Shown: positions 44,490-54,319 of the stretch, piece by piece
Position numbering within the stretch: the stretch's first letter is position 1
Layout: every line of letters begins with the position of its first letter
Translations under genes and position numbers: made by a program
The notes under the pieces: model-generated
Told to the model about the DNA's origin: nothing
The model's input: only the letters and a program-made list of their open reading frames with translations
Database searches by the model: none
Assembly (NCBI GenBank): GCA_963837365.1
Contig: CAWIMW010000012.1
Coordinates: forward strand, 210,306-274,305
Length of the DNA: 64,000 nucleotides
Origin: CAWBXL01 sp963837365
GTDB taxonomy: Bacteria; Acidobacteriota; Terriglobia; Terriglobales; Acidobacteriaceae
Direction of reading: 5' to 3'

Positions 44490-46244
44490 TTAAGACTCTG
44501 GAGTCGCTGCTGCTGCCGCCGTCAGCGCCGGTGCCGGCGAAGAAGTGTCCGTGCTTCTCCGGCCCCAGGTAGTTCCTGCCGGGTTCCGTTTCATCACTTC
44601 GGGGTACAGTTCCCTGGCCCGGTCCAGGGCGTCGGACACATTCAGACAGATGTTCTTCTCTGCCACATGCGGGTGAATTTCAGCCTCCTGGAGCCGTTTT
44701 GCCGGCTGTTCTCTTGCGCCGCAAAGAATGAGGTCTCTGCCTGATTCGTGCACGCGGTCGGCAAAATTCTCCAGCGCTTGCAGGCCGGTGGAATCGATGG
44801 CCGTCATATTGCGGAGCCTCAGAATAATGATAGGCGGCAGATCAGGCAGGCGATCGACGATCAGGTCGATCTTGTCGGTCGCCCCAAACAGGAAGGGGCC
44901 ATGAATTCTGAAAATGCTGACATAAGCGGGAATTTCTTTGTGCTGCAAAATATGAACATGGCCCTCACGAATGTACTCGGCAGTCACCTCTGACACCGTG
45001 GTGGTCTGCGTGACTTTCCGAATAAATACCAGCACCGCCAAAATCATGCCGGCCTCCACGGCCACAGTCAGATCGGCAAAGACGGTCAGCAGAAACGTGA
45101 CCAGCCAGGCGGCAATCTCAAATTTGGATTGTTTCAAAAGCTCGGGAATTTCCCGCCATTCACCCATGTTGTACGAGACCACCAACAGAATGGCCGCTAG
45201 AACGGACAGCGGAATAAACCGGGCCAGCGGTGCGGCAAAGAGAATGATGGCGAGAAGAGTAAGCGCATGGACCATTCCCGCCACCGGCGTTTTGCCGCCA
45301 GAGCGGATGTTAGTGGCGGTGCGGGCAATCGCCCCTGTGGCAGGTAGTCCGCCAAACAGGGGAGAAAGAATGTTGGCCACACCCTGGCCTACGAGTTCGA
45401 CGTTCGGGTTGTGTTTGTCCCCGCTCATGCGATCTGACACCACTGCGGACATTAGTGACTCGATCGCACCCAGCATGGCGACCGTTATTGCCGGCGAGAT
45501 GAGAGGCCGCAGCAAGTCCACGCGAAAGTGCGGGACCAAAAGCTTAGGAAAACCCGACGGGATTCCTCCAAAGCGGGTGCCAATCGTTTCCACGGGAAGT
45601 TTGAACATGACCACCGCTGCTGTCCCGACAAAGAGAGCAATAATGTAGCCGGGAACGCGTTTTACGAAGATCATGGAAAGAATGATCACGGCGAGCGCGC
45701 CAACTCCCAGGGTCGTCTCCAGCGGGGAGAGCGACGAAAAATTGTGCGCGTAGGTCAGAATTCGCGAGGCAAATTCACCCGGGACCTTGTCAATCTTCAG
45801 TCCGAAGAAATCCTTGATTTGAGTGCTGGCGATGATAACGGCAATCCCGTTGGTGAAACCCACGACCACAGGGCGGGGTATGAACTTGACCGCCGTTCCT
45901 AAGCCCGTGGCACCCAGGACCAGGAGTAGCACCCCAGCCATGAGTGTGCACATGAACAGCCCGTCAATGCCGTATTTCGCGACAATACCAAATACAACCA
46001 CCACGAAGGCCCCGGTTGGGCCACCGATTTGGGTTGAAGATCCTCCCAAAGCGGAAATGGCGAAGCCTGCAACGATGGCGCAGTAGAGACCCGACTGCGG
46101 CGGCACGCCGGACGCAATGGCGAAGGCCATCGACAAAGGAAGAGCGACCAAACCAACGGTGATCCCGGCCAGCAGGTCCGACACGAACATTCGGCCCGTG
46201 TAGGACTTGAGACAAAGAATCGATTTCGGTAACCAATTACCCAT
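44490..46244 (-). CDS. SulP-family anion transporter with STAS domain
   Basis: 584 aa. Twelve or more membrane helices start at about residue 20 (SDLLAGITVGLVALPLSMAFAIASG, the SulP signature) and include GLYCAIVAGFAISALGGSSTQIGGPTGAF in parts. The STAS domain at about 430-545 contains RLRNMTAIDSTGLQALENFADRVH. It imports sulfate, bicarbonate or a similar anion. A short Ala/Pro/Ser tail ends the protein. ATG 46244 has AAGGAAC upstream; a GTG at 46280 is an alternative. The ArsR gene is upstream on the same strand, but 328 bases away. Confidence 0.9.
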   Translation of the reverse strand: MGNWLPKSILCLKSYTGRMFVSDLLAGITVGLVALPLSMAFAIASGVPPQSGLYCAIVAGFAISALGGSSTQIGGPTGAFVVVVFGIVAKYGIDGLFMCTLMAGVLLLVLGATGLGTAVKFIPRPVVVGFTNGIAVIIASTQIKDFFGLKIDKVPGEFASRILTYAHNFSSLSPLETTLGVGALAVIILSMIFVKRVPGYIIALFVGTAAVVMFKLPVETIGTRFGGIPSGFPKLLVPHFRVDLLRPLISPAITVAMLGAIESLMSAVVSDRMSGDKHNPNVELVGQGVANILSPLFGGLPATGAIARTATNIRSGGKTPVAGMVHALTLLAIILFAAPLARFIPLSVLAAILLVVSYNMGEWREIPELLKQSKFEIAAWLVTFLLTVFADLTVAVEAGMILAVLVFIRKVTQTTTVSEVTAEYIREGHVHILQHKEIPAYVSIFRIHGPFLFGATDKIDLIVDRLPDLPPIIILRLRNMTAIDSTGLQALENFADRVHESGRDLILCGAREQPAKRLQEAEIHPHVAEKNICLNVSDALDRARELYPEVMKRNPAGTTWGRRSTDTSSPAPALTAAAAATPES

Positions 46245-46572
46245 ATTTGTATTTGTTCCTTTGAAACCCGTCCGCGGCACTTCCTGCTAGAGATATCAGC
46301 GGCTAAGTTTCGATACCCTCTCTACCCAGAATCGTGTTGCAACTCTTATGAGCGCCGACATCAGCATAGCTGGATCGCCCACAACGTTTGCTTCCTAATG
46401 CATTCGTGATCTTCTCCGGAGTTCTGTTTTGGTCTTCCAGTCGAACCAGGGCCCAACTTGCCGTGTTCCGAAGAAAATCCCATTTCAGGCAGAGCATCCG
46501 TTAGAGGTACTACGATCCTTTGTGTGGGCACACCGTCTATTGGCCGACATGTACATGTTGACAAAAAGCCAT
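46245..46572. other. Gap between sulP and arsR: nothing coding recognised
   Basis: 328 bases. An open minus-strand frame is present but has no family likeness. The only structured element is the 12-bp palindrome ACATGTACATGT at 46547-46558, just after the arsR stop. It may hold the sulP promoter. Confidence 0.4.
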
Positions 46573-46905
46573 TCATCGCCGTCTGACTACCACCAACTGT
46601 GACAGCAGGTCTTTCACATCGGTCAGGGAATTGTTGAAGATCTTCTTGGCAGCGTCCAACAAGACAAACAACTGAGGGTCCCGGACCGAGTAGTACACAC
46701 TCTGGCCGTCTTTTCTAGTTGCGAGGATATTGCGGTTCCGGAGAATCGCCAACTGCTGGGAAAGATTGCTCTGCTCCACACCCAGGCGAGAGCACAGGTC
46801 GTTGACACCGACCTCACCTTTTCGGAGCTCATCTAATATTCGGATACGCAACGGGTGGGAGAGGGCTTTGAAGAACTCGGCCTTGAACTGGCTGATTTCA
46901 GTCAT
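46573..46905 (-). CDS. ArsR-family winged-helix regulator
   Basis: 110 aa, whole length of an ArsR/SmtB repressor: FFKALSHPLRIRILDELRKGEVGVNDLCSRLGVEQSNLSQQLAILRNRNILATRKDGQSVYYSV in overlapping parts. A single Cys in helix 3 (NDLCSR) is not the two- or three-Cys metal site of arsenic sensors, so the signal is unclear; it may sense another ligand or rely on other residues. The start codon lies two bases from an AT-rich palindrome, indicating autoregulation. The downstream SulP transporter is the probable target. Confidence 0.85.
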   Translation of the reverse strand: MTEISQFKAEFFKALSHPLRIRILDELRKGEVGVNDLCSRLGVEQSNLSQQLAILRNRNILATRKDGQSVYYSVRDPQLFVLLDAAKKIFNNSLTDVKDLLSQLVVVRRR

Positions 46906-46906
46906 T

Positions 46907-46922
46907 GAATATTAATATATTC
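46907..46922. promoter_or_regulatory. AT-rich operator palindrome at the arsR start
   Basis: GAATAT-TAAT-ATATTC, 6-bp perfect arms around a 4-base centre, immediately upstream of the ArsR ATG. ArsR repressors often bind such AT-rich inverted repeats over their own promoter. Confidence 0.55.
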
Positions 46923-47393
46923 TCATATTATGTAGATACGATCAAGGAGGCTGGTATCTTGAAAAACCGGTGTTGCATGACCCGGACTTCGCGGTGCGTC
47001 AATTCGAGATATCTTGCTCTGTGCCTCTGCATTCAGAGTAGTGGTGTTTGCCGTCCATTGGACCGCCGAGCTGGGCAGACATCGCGATCTGTGCTCGGAC
47101 TGATGCTGGATAGGTTTCCGTGCAGCTCCGCAAGTCTAACAAGACAACCATTGAACGTTTGGGAGTCAGGACTCATGCTTTCAGCCACACCAACACTTAC
47201 TGGCTACCGCGACACGGCATATCCACTCCGGCAACCACCCGAGAGCAGTCTGGAGGCAAGGCTAAAAGGAACCATAGAGCATGCAGTGGGCAGAAGTCCG
47301 CTCATCTTGCCGTGCGTTCCTTGCCCCAGACACCCACAACCGCGTCGTAGCCCTTGAAATAGTGTGCGCTGCCAACCATGCGGCAAGTCAAAG
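46923..47393. other. Non-coding or unrecognised stretch
   Basis: 471 bases between divergent arsR and the end of the GH2 gene. A 150-codon plus-strand frame crosses it (46905-47357) but is Cys/Arg-rich without family likeness and begins inside the arsR operator. No RNA gene, repeat or terminator was recognised. Confidence 0.4.
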
Positions 47394-49718
47394 TTAGACT
47401 GCTTCGGGCGGCACCGCGGCCAGTTCGAATTCCACTTGCCTCTTACCTAGCACGGGATGCACCGCCGTCAGCCGCACGGTTCCCGCTTGTTCTTTCGCGC
47501 GCAGCCAGATCGCACCAGTTCCACCCACCAAGGCGAATGGATTGTCGCCAATAAGTTCAGCCGGGCCTTCGACGGTGAACTGAATCGCGTCGTTGGCAAA
47601 AGGCCGGATCGCGCCAAATTCGTCGGTGACGCGTAATACTACACGGGTGGTATCAGCCCCATCAGCGATCAGCTTGGTGTCGTCCGGCAGAAGTGCGAAC
47701 ACCTGGTCAACGCCTTTGCCGGAATACCGCTTCGTGATTACCAGCTTGCCTCCGATGTAACCTTCGAGCTTCAGGTCTCCCCACTTGTGGAACAATTCCT
47801 TCAAGGAAATGACAAACGGCGCGTAACGAAGGTGAGCAAACTGCGTCCGGTCAGGGTCGGCTTCAGTTACCAACTGATCTGCTATGTAAAACTTCACATG
47901 GTCGCAGTTGGAGCAGATCACTGCTTTGGAAAATCCTATGGACTCGTCGCCTCGCGCCCAATGGAATGCAGGTTCCAACACGATTTCTTCCGCAGGATCG
48001 CACTGTGACTTGTAAAATCCCGCAGCCGGTTTTGGTTCGCGGAAGATGTCGGTGACGCCGTGATAGCAGATGCGGTCTCCAGAACCAAAGTCGCCGTGCG
48101 TATTGTAGTCAAAAGCACACCACCCAATACCACCCGCATATTGCGGATTGGAGGCAAGCTGGTCGTGGACACGAGCATGACGTATGGTGTGTTCGGTGAG
48201 GCGCTCCACGTTGTCAATCGTCTTAGTCGGATAGGTATGCCCTGCAAACTCGGTATTCAGGTAGCGGGGGTGGTTCGGTGGCCGGAGCGGCCAGCCAAAA
48301 TCATTCATAGTAAAAACATCTTCGAGAAACTCGGAGTCATACAAATAGCGTATGCCACCGGTCTGACGTGTCGGATCAAGTTGATGGGAGAGCGCGTTCG
48401 TACGAGTGTAGAAATCGTGGTCGTCTTTGGACTCGTTGATGCGCACGCCCCAGAGAATGATGGACGGATGGTTCCAGTCGCGGCGGACCATTCTTCGGAC
48501 ATTGCCGATGGAAAGCTGCTTCCAGCTTTCGTCGCCGATGTGCTGCCAGCCGGGAATCTCTTCCAATACCAGAAGGCCAATTTCGTCACAGGCATCCAGA
48601 AAATGGCGGGACTGGGGATAGTGTGAGGTCCGCACGATGTTGCACTTGAGCTTGTCGCGCAAGATGTACGCATCACGCCGCTGGGCGCGCCCCGGCATGG
48701 CCTGGCCCACGAAGGGAAACGTCTGGTGACGGTCGAGGCCGCGCAGTTTGACCACTTTCCCATTCAACTCAAATCCATGATCGGTAAATTCAGCCTTGCG
48801 GAAGCCGAAACGGCGCGAATCTTCATCCGCCACCTGGGTCCCCCGCAACAAACGGACGCGGACCGAATAGAGGCTCCGTTCCTCAAAAGTCCACAATTTG
48901 ATCCCACTCAGATTGTCGAAATGGACGGTATGCGCGACCGGCTCTGTAGCAGCGCCAGAGGCAGGGATTTTTTGCGAGGTCCGGGCTTTAAGGTTGTCAC
49001 CTTCGAGCAGCTCAACTTCGATGGTAAGCGGGCTGCTAGACGCTTCCAGATGCTGGAGGTAGCACTCCACATCAAGGCCTGGTTTGGCGGTAAGTACATC
49101 CTTCGGTTTCGCGAAAATATTTTCGATAAACACACCGGGAACGATGCGCAGAGCAACCTCGCGGTACATGCCGCCAAAGGTCAGATAGTCAATTTCATAT
49201 CCAAATGGAGGAATGTCCGCACGCTCGGTGGAGTCAACCGCGACGGCGAGAACATTTTCTTTGTCAAAATCCACATGCGGAGTCAGGTCGAACGAGAACG
49301 GAGTGTAGCCGCCTTTGTACTCTCCCAGACGAACGCCGTTGATCCACACAATGGATGCAGTCATCACCCCTTCAAAATCCACAAAGACATGTTTGCCACG
49401 GGCTTCGGGAGGCAGCTTGAAATGGCGGCGGTAGATGGAGACAAACTCGTAGGTCTTGTCGTCGAAGCCATGCCATGGGAGCCGGACATTGGTATGCGGG
49501 ACGACTACTGTTTCGAACTTAGAATCGTCGAATTCTCTCGCTTGAGTACCTTCGGCGAAGGAGTGGCTGTAACGCCAGCTGCGGTTCATGGGGAGGACAA
49601 CTCGTCCGTCCGCAGTAGACTGCGAGGAGGAACCTGCCATCTGGCCAAAGGTATTTTCTGCCAGCACTCCAGCTACAACTGCGGCACCGGTTTTCTTGAT
49701 AAAGTCTCGTCTTTGCAT
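47394..49718 (-). CDS. GH2 beta-galactosidase-like enzyme
   Basis: 774 aa with a Tat signal (QRRDFIKKTGAAVVAG). The three GH2 domains are present: sugar-binding (about 55-205, with GFDDKTYEFVSIYRRHF), immunoglobulin-like (about 205-310) and TIM barrel from about 310, with KLRGLDRHQTFPFVGQAMP, acid/base E429 in RINESKDD and nucleophile E490 in LNTEFAGHTYP. Two C-terminal beta-domains follow. Beta-galactosidase is the likeliest activity, judged from its form and the other galactosidases nearby. ATG 49718 starts directly with the Tat motif. Confidence 0.85.
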   Translation of the reverse strand: MQRRDFIKKTGAAVVAGVLAENTFGQMAGSSSQSTADGRVVLPMNRSWRYSHSFAEGTQAREFDDSKFETVVVPHTNVRLPWHGFDDKTYEFVSIYRRHFKLPPEARGKHVFVDFEGVMTASIVWINGVRLGEYKGGYTPFSFDLTPHVDFDKENVLAVAVDSTERADIPPFGYEIDYLTFGGMYREVALRIVPGVFIENIFAKPKDVLTAKPGLDVECYLQHLEASSSPLTIEVELLEGDNLKARTSQKIPASGAATEPVAHTVHFDNLSGIKLWTFEERSLYSVRVRLLRGTQVADEDSRRFGFRKAEFTDHGFELNGKVVKLRGLDRHQTFPFVGQAMPGRAQRRDAYILRDKLKCNIVRTSHYPQSRHFLDACDEIGLLVLEEIPGWQHIGDESWKQLSIGNVRRMVRRDWNHPSIILWGVRINESKDDHDFYTRTNALSHQLDPTRQTGGIRYLYDSEFLEDVFTMNDFGWPLRPPNHPRYLNTEFAGHTYPTKTIDNVERLTEHTIRHARVHDQLASNPQYAGGIGWCAFDYNTHGDFGSGDRICYHGVTDIFREPKPAAGFYKSQCDPAEEIVLEPAFHWARGDESIGFSKAVICSNCDHVKFYIADQLVTEADPDRTQFAHLRYAPFVISLKELFHKWGDLKLEGYIGGKLVITKRYSGKGVDQVFALLPDDTKLIADGADTTRVVLRVTDEFGAIRPFANDAIQFTVEGPAELIGDNPFALVGGTGAIWLRAKEQAGTVRLTAVHPVLGKRQVEFELAAVPPEAV

Positions 49719-49804
49719 AATAGTTAGGTCCGGGCTAAACCTGCCCCTTTCGTTTCGATTTTCCAGCCAATCCTTTGCAGTGCGTTAACAATCCAACTTC
49801 AAGT

Positions 49805-51011
49805 TCAAACCATCCATGAAAGCAACTGCTGCATATTGGTGGCTGCTGTGGATTCTGTTCCCCGCGGCATGGCCGGCGAAATGGCGACAGACTCACTATG
49901 GTCCTCGAACCAAACCAGAAAAGCCGACTGCTCGGCCCCAGTCAGGCGCTGCTGGTTGAGCCAGTTGTAATATGCTCCCATATCCGCATCCACCAGCGAA
50001 CCTACAGGATCAAACTCAGCCTGCTCAGGCTTCGTGGACAGCAGCTCGTTCATGGTCTTTTGCCGTTGCCGCGGAGCAAAACGTACTAATAAGGTAAGCG
50101 GCTGTGCCCGCCGTAGGGCCTCGCGAGCTGCCCATTGGGCGAAGGTGGTGCTATAAATCTGCGTGCCAGACCCATCCGTCAGCAACCTGACGCGAAAGCG
50201 ATCGAGGACCGCCTCCCCCTTCTCGCTCATACCGAGACCCACCGGACGAAGTTGCGCTAAGGTCGTACGCAGTGCCTCTGGCCCCATTCCTGGCTGCTCG
50301 ATTTCCGACCGCATCTTCTTTAATAAGGCCGCACGCACGCCTTCCAGCGCTCCATAAGAAACGGAAGTCACTGCCGGATCGTGCTCAGCCTCCTGTCCGC
50401 CGTCGATGTACCAGTGTGCATAGGCGGCAGCGATTTGCTTTGGCTCTCTCGGCGACGGCGTTCAACAAGGTACTCAATCCATTCTCTGGCTTGACGTTTC
50501 TGAAATAAGCGCCATGCGGACGTAATTTGCGAAAGAGCTGCTCACTATATGAGGAGACCCCCTGGCCGATGACCGCAATTCCAAGCCGGGGCAATCGTGG
50601 AGCCTCTGGTGGAATGGCTGCATGTAGATGGTTGCCATACTGGGTTGCCACCGTGCGAAATGCATCCAGTTGGTGGGTGGTCCACAGGTGAGACGACAAT
50701 TGTTCAACAAACTGTGCTGGTGCACCGACCCAATCAAGATTTTCCATCTCCGAAGAAAGATTGATTTTTGCGAATCCTTGAAACCAATCGTTAAATTGCT
50801 CTGGGGAAAGAGAGTTGATTTTCACCAGCTCATCCTCCAAAGCCGTGCATTCCGCCGGAAACTTGAAATCGTAATCAATCGCCTCCCGCAATAGACTTGG
50901 CAAAAAACTCAACGGCAGCCGTTGCAGCGTAGTTATGTTGGAGGTGACCAGCTTCCTCGCTTCGGGAGGATAACCGTTAAATCGCTCCGGTTTGAGATCG
51001 GCTGGCAACAT
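49805..51011 (-). pseudogene. Acidobacterial hypothetical protein, one frameshift
   Basis: A single gene of about 400 codons split near 50420. The first part begins MLPADLKPERFNGYPPEARK and reaches NAVAERAKAN; one base removed there restores AAYAHWYIDGGQEAEHDPAV, leading into VTSVSYGALEGVRAALLKKMR and the remainder (GSGTQIYSTTFAQWAAREAL, YYNWLNQQRLTGAEQSAFLVWFEDH in parts). I recall similar proteins in Acidobacteriota, often next to a phosphodiesterase/sulfatase-like gene, as here. There is no signal peptide and no known catalytic motif. The start is three bases after the upstream remnant's stop, so the two were an operon. Confidence 0.68.
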
Positions 51012-51014
51012 AGT

Positions 51015-51288
51015 CTACAACAGTTCTGCTATCGGTCTGCCTTGCGCGAGCGAAGCTGAAAATCCCAACATCGCCCCAAGGTTGGCACCAAATCAATTGA
51101 ATCCACCGAACGGTCGTAAATAACGCCCTCACGGACTCCGCCGCCTGTGGCCATCATCCAGGTGGTGCGGGAAAGCACGTCGCCGTGCGATGATGCTGAA
51201 ACCCGTTGCCTCCGGCATCGTCATCCGAGTCACGGCCGAAATCCGGCAGAATGAACAAGGTCGTTTTGCCCGTAACGTGCCACTCCAG
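51015..51288 (-). pseudogene. C-terminal remnant of alkaline phosphatase/sulfatase-like protein
   Basis: Minus-strand frames give LEWHVTGKTTLFILPDFGRD, AGGNGFQHHRT, then GDVLSRTTWMMATGGGVREG, YDRSVDSIDLVPTLG and MLGFSASLAQGRPIAELL to the stop at 51015. The pieces resemble the end of a type I phosphodiesterase/sulfatase-fold protein with its metal-site HH. Two single-base shifts divide them. The 5' part of the gene is absent: at 51288 the sequence turns abruptly into a TonB-receptor fragment. Confidence 0.6.
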
Positions 51289-51758
51289 ATGACGCTCCAG
51301 CCTCCCGCCAGTATGTTCGCGGCTTTCCCGGCGCTGGTCATGGATTTCTTCCCTTTGCCGAAGGGCAGCTCGTATCCACCGCTAATGTGGAATACGTTAC
51401 GAACATCCGAATTGGATAGGGCGTAGTCCTTCCCGATTCCGAAGCCCGGAACGTCGGGAGCACGATAGCCCTGCGTGTTCCCTCCATTCAGCAAATCCAC
51501 TGCGTCGCTAAGGCTCTTGGACCAAGTGTATGTGGCCAGGAAATTCACCCCGCTCCCAAAGCGCTTCTCGACTTTGGTCTGGAGGCCATGATAGACACTA
51601 TTTCCAATGGTTTTCGCCTGAGTCGAACCTTGGGCGAAATCCGGGAATGGAACGGTGATAGCAGAACCAGGTGCCGTGATCACACTTACGTTGTTGCTGC
51701 CTAACCACGCCTCTCTGGAGATGGAGGCATCCCGCCCTACTTGAGACAAAAGTCGCAA
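51289..51758 (-). pseudogene. Fragment of an Oar-like TonB-dependent receptor
   Basis: About 150 residues from the barrel part of a carboxypeptidase-regulatory-like (Oar) outer-membrane receptor: TIGNSVYHGLQTKVEKRFGSG, NFLATYTWSKSLSDAVDLL, ALSNSDVRNVFHISGGYELPFGKGK and ILAGGWSV. Both ends are missing: on one side it runs into the phosphodiesterase remnant at 51288, on the other into the CRTAC1 gene of opposite strand at about 51740-51790. It is a relic left by rearrangement and cannot make a receptor. Confidence 0.7.
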
Positions 51759-51787
51759 CTCCCAAAGCCGTATCGGAAGTCACGTTC

Positions 51788-53401
51788 GTGGATGTGGCCC
51801 GCGAAGCGGGCTTGACCGTTCCCAACGTATGGGGCGGCATTGACCACAAGCGTTACATCATCGAAGCCAAAGGAAGCGGGCTGGCTTTTTTTGACTATGA
51901 CAACGACGGCTGGCTGGACATCTATTTGACCAATGGCACCCGCCTCGATGCTCATTGGCCGCCGGGAAAAGCACCGACCTCGCAGCTATACAAAAATAAC
52001 CGTGACGGCACCTTTACCGATGTCACCGAAAAATCCGGACTGGGACGTACCGGCTGGCAGACGGGCGTATGCGTGGGCGACTACGACAACGACGAATGGG
52101 ACGACATGTTCTGCTGCTTCTGGGGACACAACATCCTGTTTCACAACAACGGCGACGGAACTTTCACCGACGTCACCAAGAAAGCGGGGCTTTACTCTGA
52201 AGCCTATCGTTGGGGAGCGGGCTGCACCTGGCTCGACTACAACCGCGATGGCCACCTTGACCTTTTCGTATGCAATTACATCAAGCTCGATCCAAAACAA
52301 GCACCGGCGGCGGGCGATGCGCCCACCTGTCAATGGAAAGGTATGCCGGTCATGTGCGGGCCGCGCGGACTCCCCGCCGACACCAACATCCTTTACCGCA
52401 ACAATGGAAACGGAACTTTCACCGATGTTTCGGAGAAGTCAGGCATCCTGAAACCCGGGCCGCGCTATTCCATCACCTCCGTTTCTTACGATTTCGATAA
52501 TGACGGTTGGCCGGATATTTATGTGGCCGTGGATTCGCAACCCAGCATTCTCTACCACAACAATCACGATGGCACATTCACGGACATCGCAGTAATCGCC
52601 GGCTGCGCCTACAGCGAGAATGGCCACGAGCAGGCGGGGATGGGAATTGCAGTAGGGGACTACGATTGTGATGGATGGTTCGATATCTTCAAAACCAACT
52701 TCTCCGACGATACTTGCAACCTCTATCACAACAACGGGGACGGAACCTTCACCGATGTGACCTATTCATCGGGAATCGGCGTCAACAACCGTTACGTGGC
52801 GTGGGGCTGCGGCTTTGGCGATTTCGATAACGACGGCTGGCCCGACATCATGCAGATCAATGGACACGTCTATCCAGAGATTGATCAACAACAGACGGGC
52901 GAGATGTTCAAGAATCCGCGCCTGGTGTACAAAAACCTTGGCAATGGACGTTTTCAGGATGTTTCGGCACAAATGGGTCCGGGGATCAGCGAACGGTTTT
53001 CCAGCCGGGGTGCGGCGTTTGGCGACTACGACAATGATGGCGATATCGACGCGCTGGTGCTGAATATGAATGATGTCCCCTCACTGCTTCGCAACGACGG
53101 AGGTAACCAGCAGAATTGGATCAAGATCAAACTGATAGGTACACACTGCAATCGCACCGCCATCGGTGCCAGGGTGCGCGTGGTGACCGGCAAACATGCT
53201 CAGCTGGATGAGGTCCACAGTGGCACAAGCGTAATGTCGCAGGGCGATCTACGCTTGCACTTTGGGTTGGGAAAGGTTGCAACCGTGGACCTGATCGAAG
53301 TGAAATGGCCGACCACACAGAAGATTGAGAAATTCACTCAGGTGAAAGCCAACCAAATATTGACCATCCGCGAAGGGAGCGGCATTGTGAGCAAGAAATG
53401 A
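51788..53401 (+). CDS. CRTAC1/ASPIC-domain FG-GAP repeat protein, probably 5'-truncated
   Basis: 537 aa of FG-GAP/VCBS beta-propeller repeats with calcium-type loops: FFDYDNDGWLDIYLTNG, VGDYDNDEWDDMFCCFW, WLDYNRDGHLDLFVCNY, YDFDNDGWPDIYVAV, GDYDCDGWFDIFKTN, FGDFDNDGWPDIM and FGDYDNDGDIDALVLN. An ASPIC/UnbV domain ends it (LRNDGGNQQNWIKIKLIG, GDLRLHFGLG). Such proteins are secreted, but no signal peptide precedes the domain: homology begins near TFVDVAREAGLT and upstream codons run into the TonB fragment. Start codon GTG 51788 has no ribosome site, so the real 5' end was probably lost. Confidence 0.78.
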   Translation: MDVAREAGLTVPNVWGGIDHKRYIIEAKGSGLAFFDYDNDGWLDIYLTNGTRLDAHWPPGKAPTSQLYKNNRDGTFTDVTEKSGLGRTGWQTGVCVGDYDNDEWDDMFCCFWGHNILFHNNGDGTFTDVTKKAGLYSEAYRWGAGCTWLDYNRDGHLDLFVCNYIKLDPKQAPAAGDAPTCQWKGMPVMCGPRGLPADTNILYRNNGNGTFTDVSEKSGILKPGPRYSITSVSYDFDNDGWPDIYVAVDSQPSILYHNNHDGTFTDIAVIAGCAYSENGHEQAGMGIAVGDYDCDGWFDIFKTNFSDDTCNLYHNNGDGTFTDVTYSSGIGVNNRYVAWGCGFGDFDNDGWPDIMQINGHVYPEIDQQQTGEMFKNPRLVYKNLGNGRFQDVSAQMGPGISERFSSRGAAFGDYDNDGDIDALVLNMNDVPSLLRNDGGNQQNWIKIKLIGTHCNRTAIGARVRVVTGKHAQLDEVHSGTSVMSQGDLRLHFGLGKVATVDLIEVKWPTTQKIEKFTQVKANQILTIREGSGIVSKK

Positions 53402-53509
53402 TCGTCCGCACTTCACTAAACGCGAATCTGGTTGAAACTCCACAAACCCAAAATTGTTGTTAGACTACTTCGCGGCCTGCGGCACCTGGAATCAGTACAG
53501 GAGCGAAGC

Positions 53510-54305
53510 ATGAAAAATTACCGGCTGTTTGCTGAGTTGATCGCCGAGTTTCTCGGGACCTTCGTTCTCATTTTATTTGGTACCGGCGTGGTCGCGATGG
53601 TCGTACTGTTTCCCACCAACACCCCGGGAGAGCTGATTCACGGCGGATACACCAACATCACTCTCGGCTGGGGACTCGGCGTAACCATGGGGATTTATGT
53701 GGCCGGAAAAATTTCCGGCGCGCATCTGAACCCCGCGGTCACCCTCGCAGTTGCCGTCTTTCGCGGTTTCCCCTGGAGAAAAGTTCTGCCGTATTCCATC
53801 GCTCAAACCGCGGGAGCGTTCGCGGCCGCAGCAGTTGTATATAAGAATTATCTACCGGCATTCCAGCAGGTTGACCCTCATCTGGAAAAGACAGCGGGAG
53901 TGTTCACAACCTTTCCAGCTTTTCCTTCGTTACCGCAAGCCGGGTTTCTAGACCAAGTCATAGGGACCGCCTTGCTGCTGTTGCTGATCTTCGCCATCAC
54001 CGATGAGTTCAATGTGCCGCCGGGATCAAACCTGGCTCCTCTCATGATCGGCCTGGTGGTCGTGGCCATTGGCATGAGCTTCGGCGGCATGCATGGCTAT
54101 GCCATCAACCCTGCCCGCGACTTCGGTCCGCGGTTATGGACGGTGGTGGCTGGGTTTCACAACAATGGACTGACCGATGGTGTCCGAGAATGGTGGGTGC
54201 CGGTCGTGGCGCCTCTTATCGGAGGCGTATTGGGAGCAGCGGTTGTACGACTTGGGGATTCGGAGTTTCCTACGCCGGTTTGCGGCTGGTTCGTCCACAT
54301 CTTAA
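53510..54305 (+). CDS. glpF: Glycerol facilitator (aquaglyceroporin), frameshift near its 3' end
   Basis: MIP-family channel with six membrane helices and both pore motifs: HLNPAVTLAVAVF and INPARDFGPR, the Asp after the second NPA marking a glycerol channel. AGGAG six bases upstream fixes ATG 53510; the open frame starts earlier. As written, the frame reads through into glpK. One base removed at about 54245 instead gives YDLGIRSFLRRF and a stop at 54303-54305, just before the GGAGG of glpK. The natural protein should therefore end there, at about 264 aa. Confidence 0.85.
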
Positions 54306-54319
54306 GTGCGGAGGATTAC

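Noticed and set aside
46905..47357. A 150-aa plus-strand gene after arsR
   Set aside because: It starts in the arsR operator, lacks a ribosome site and has Cys/Arg-rich composition typical of a chance frame.
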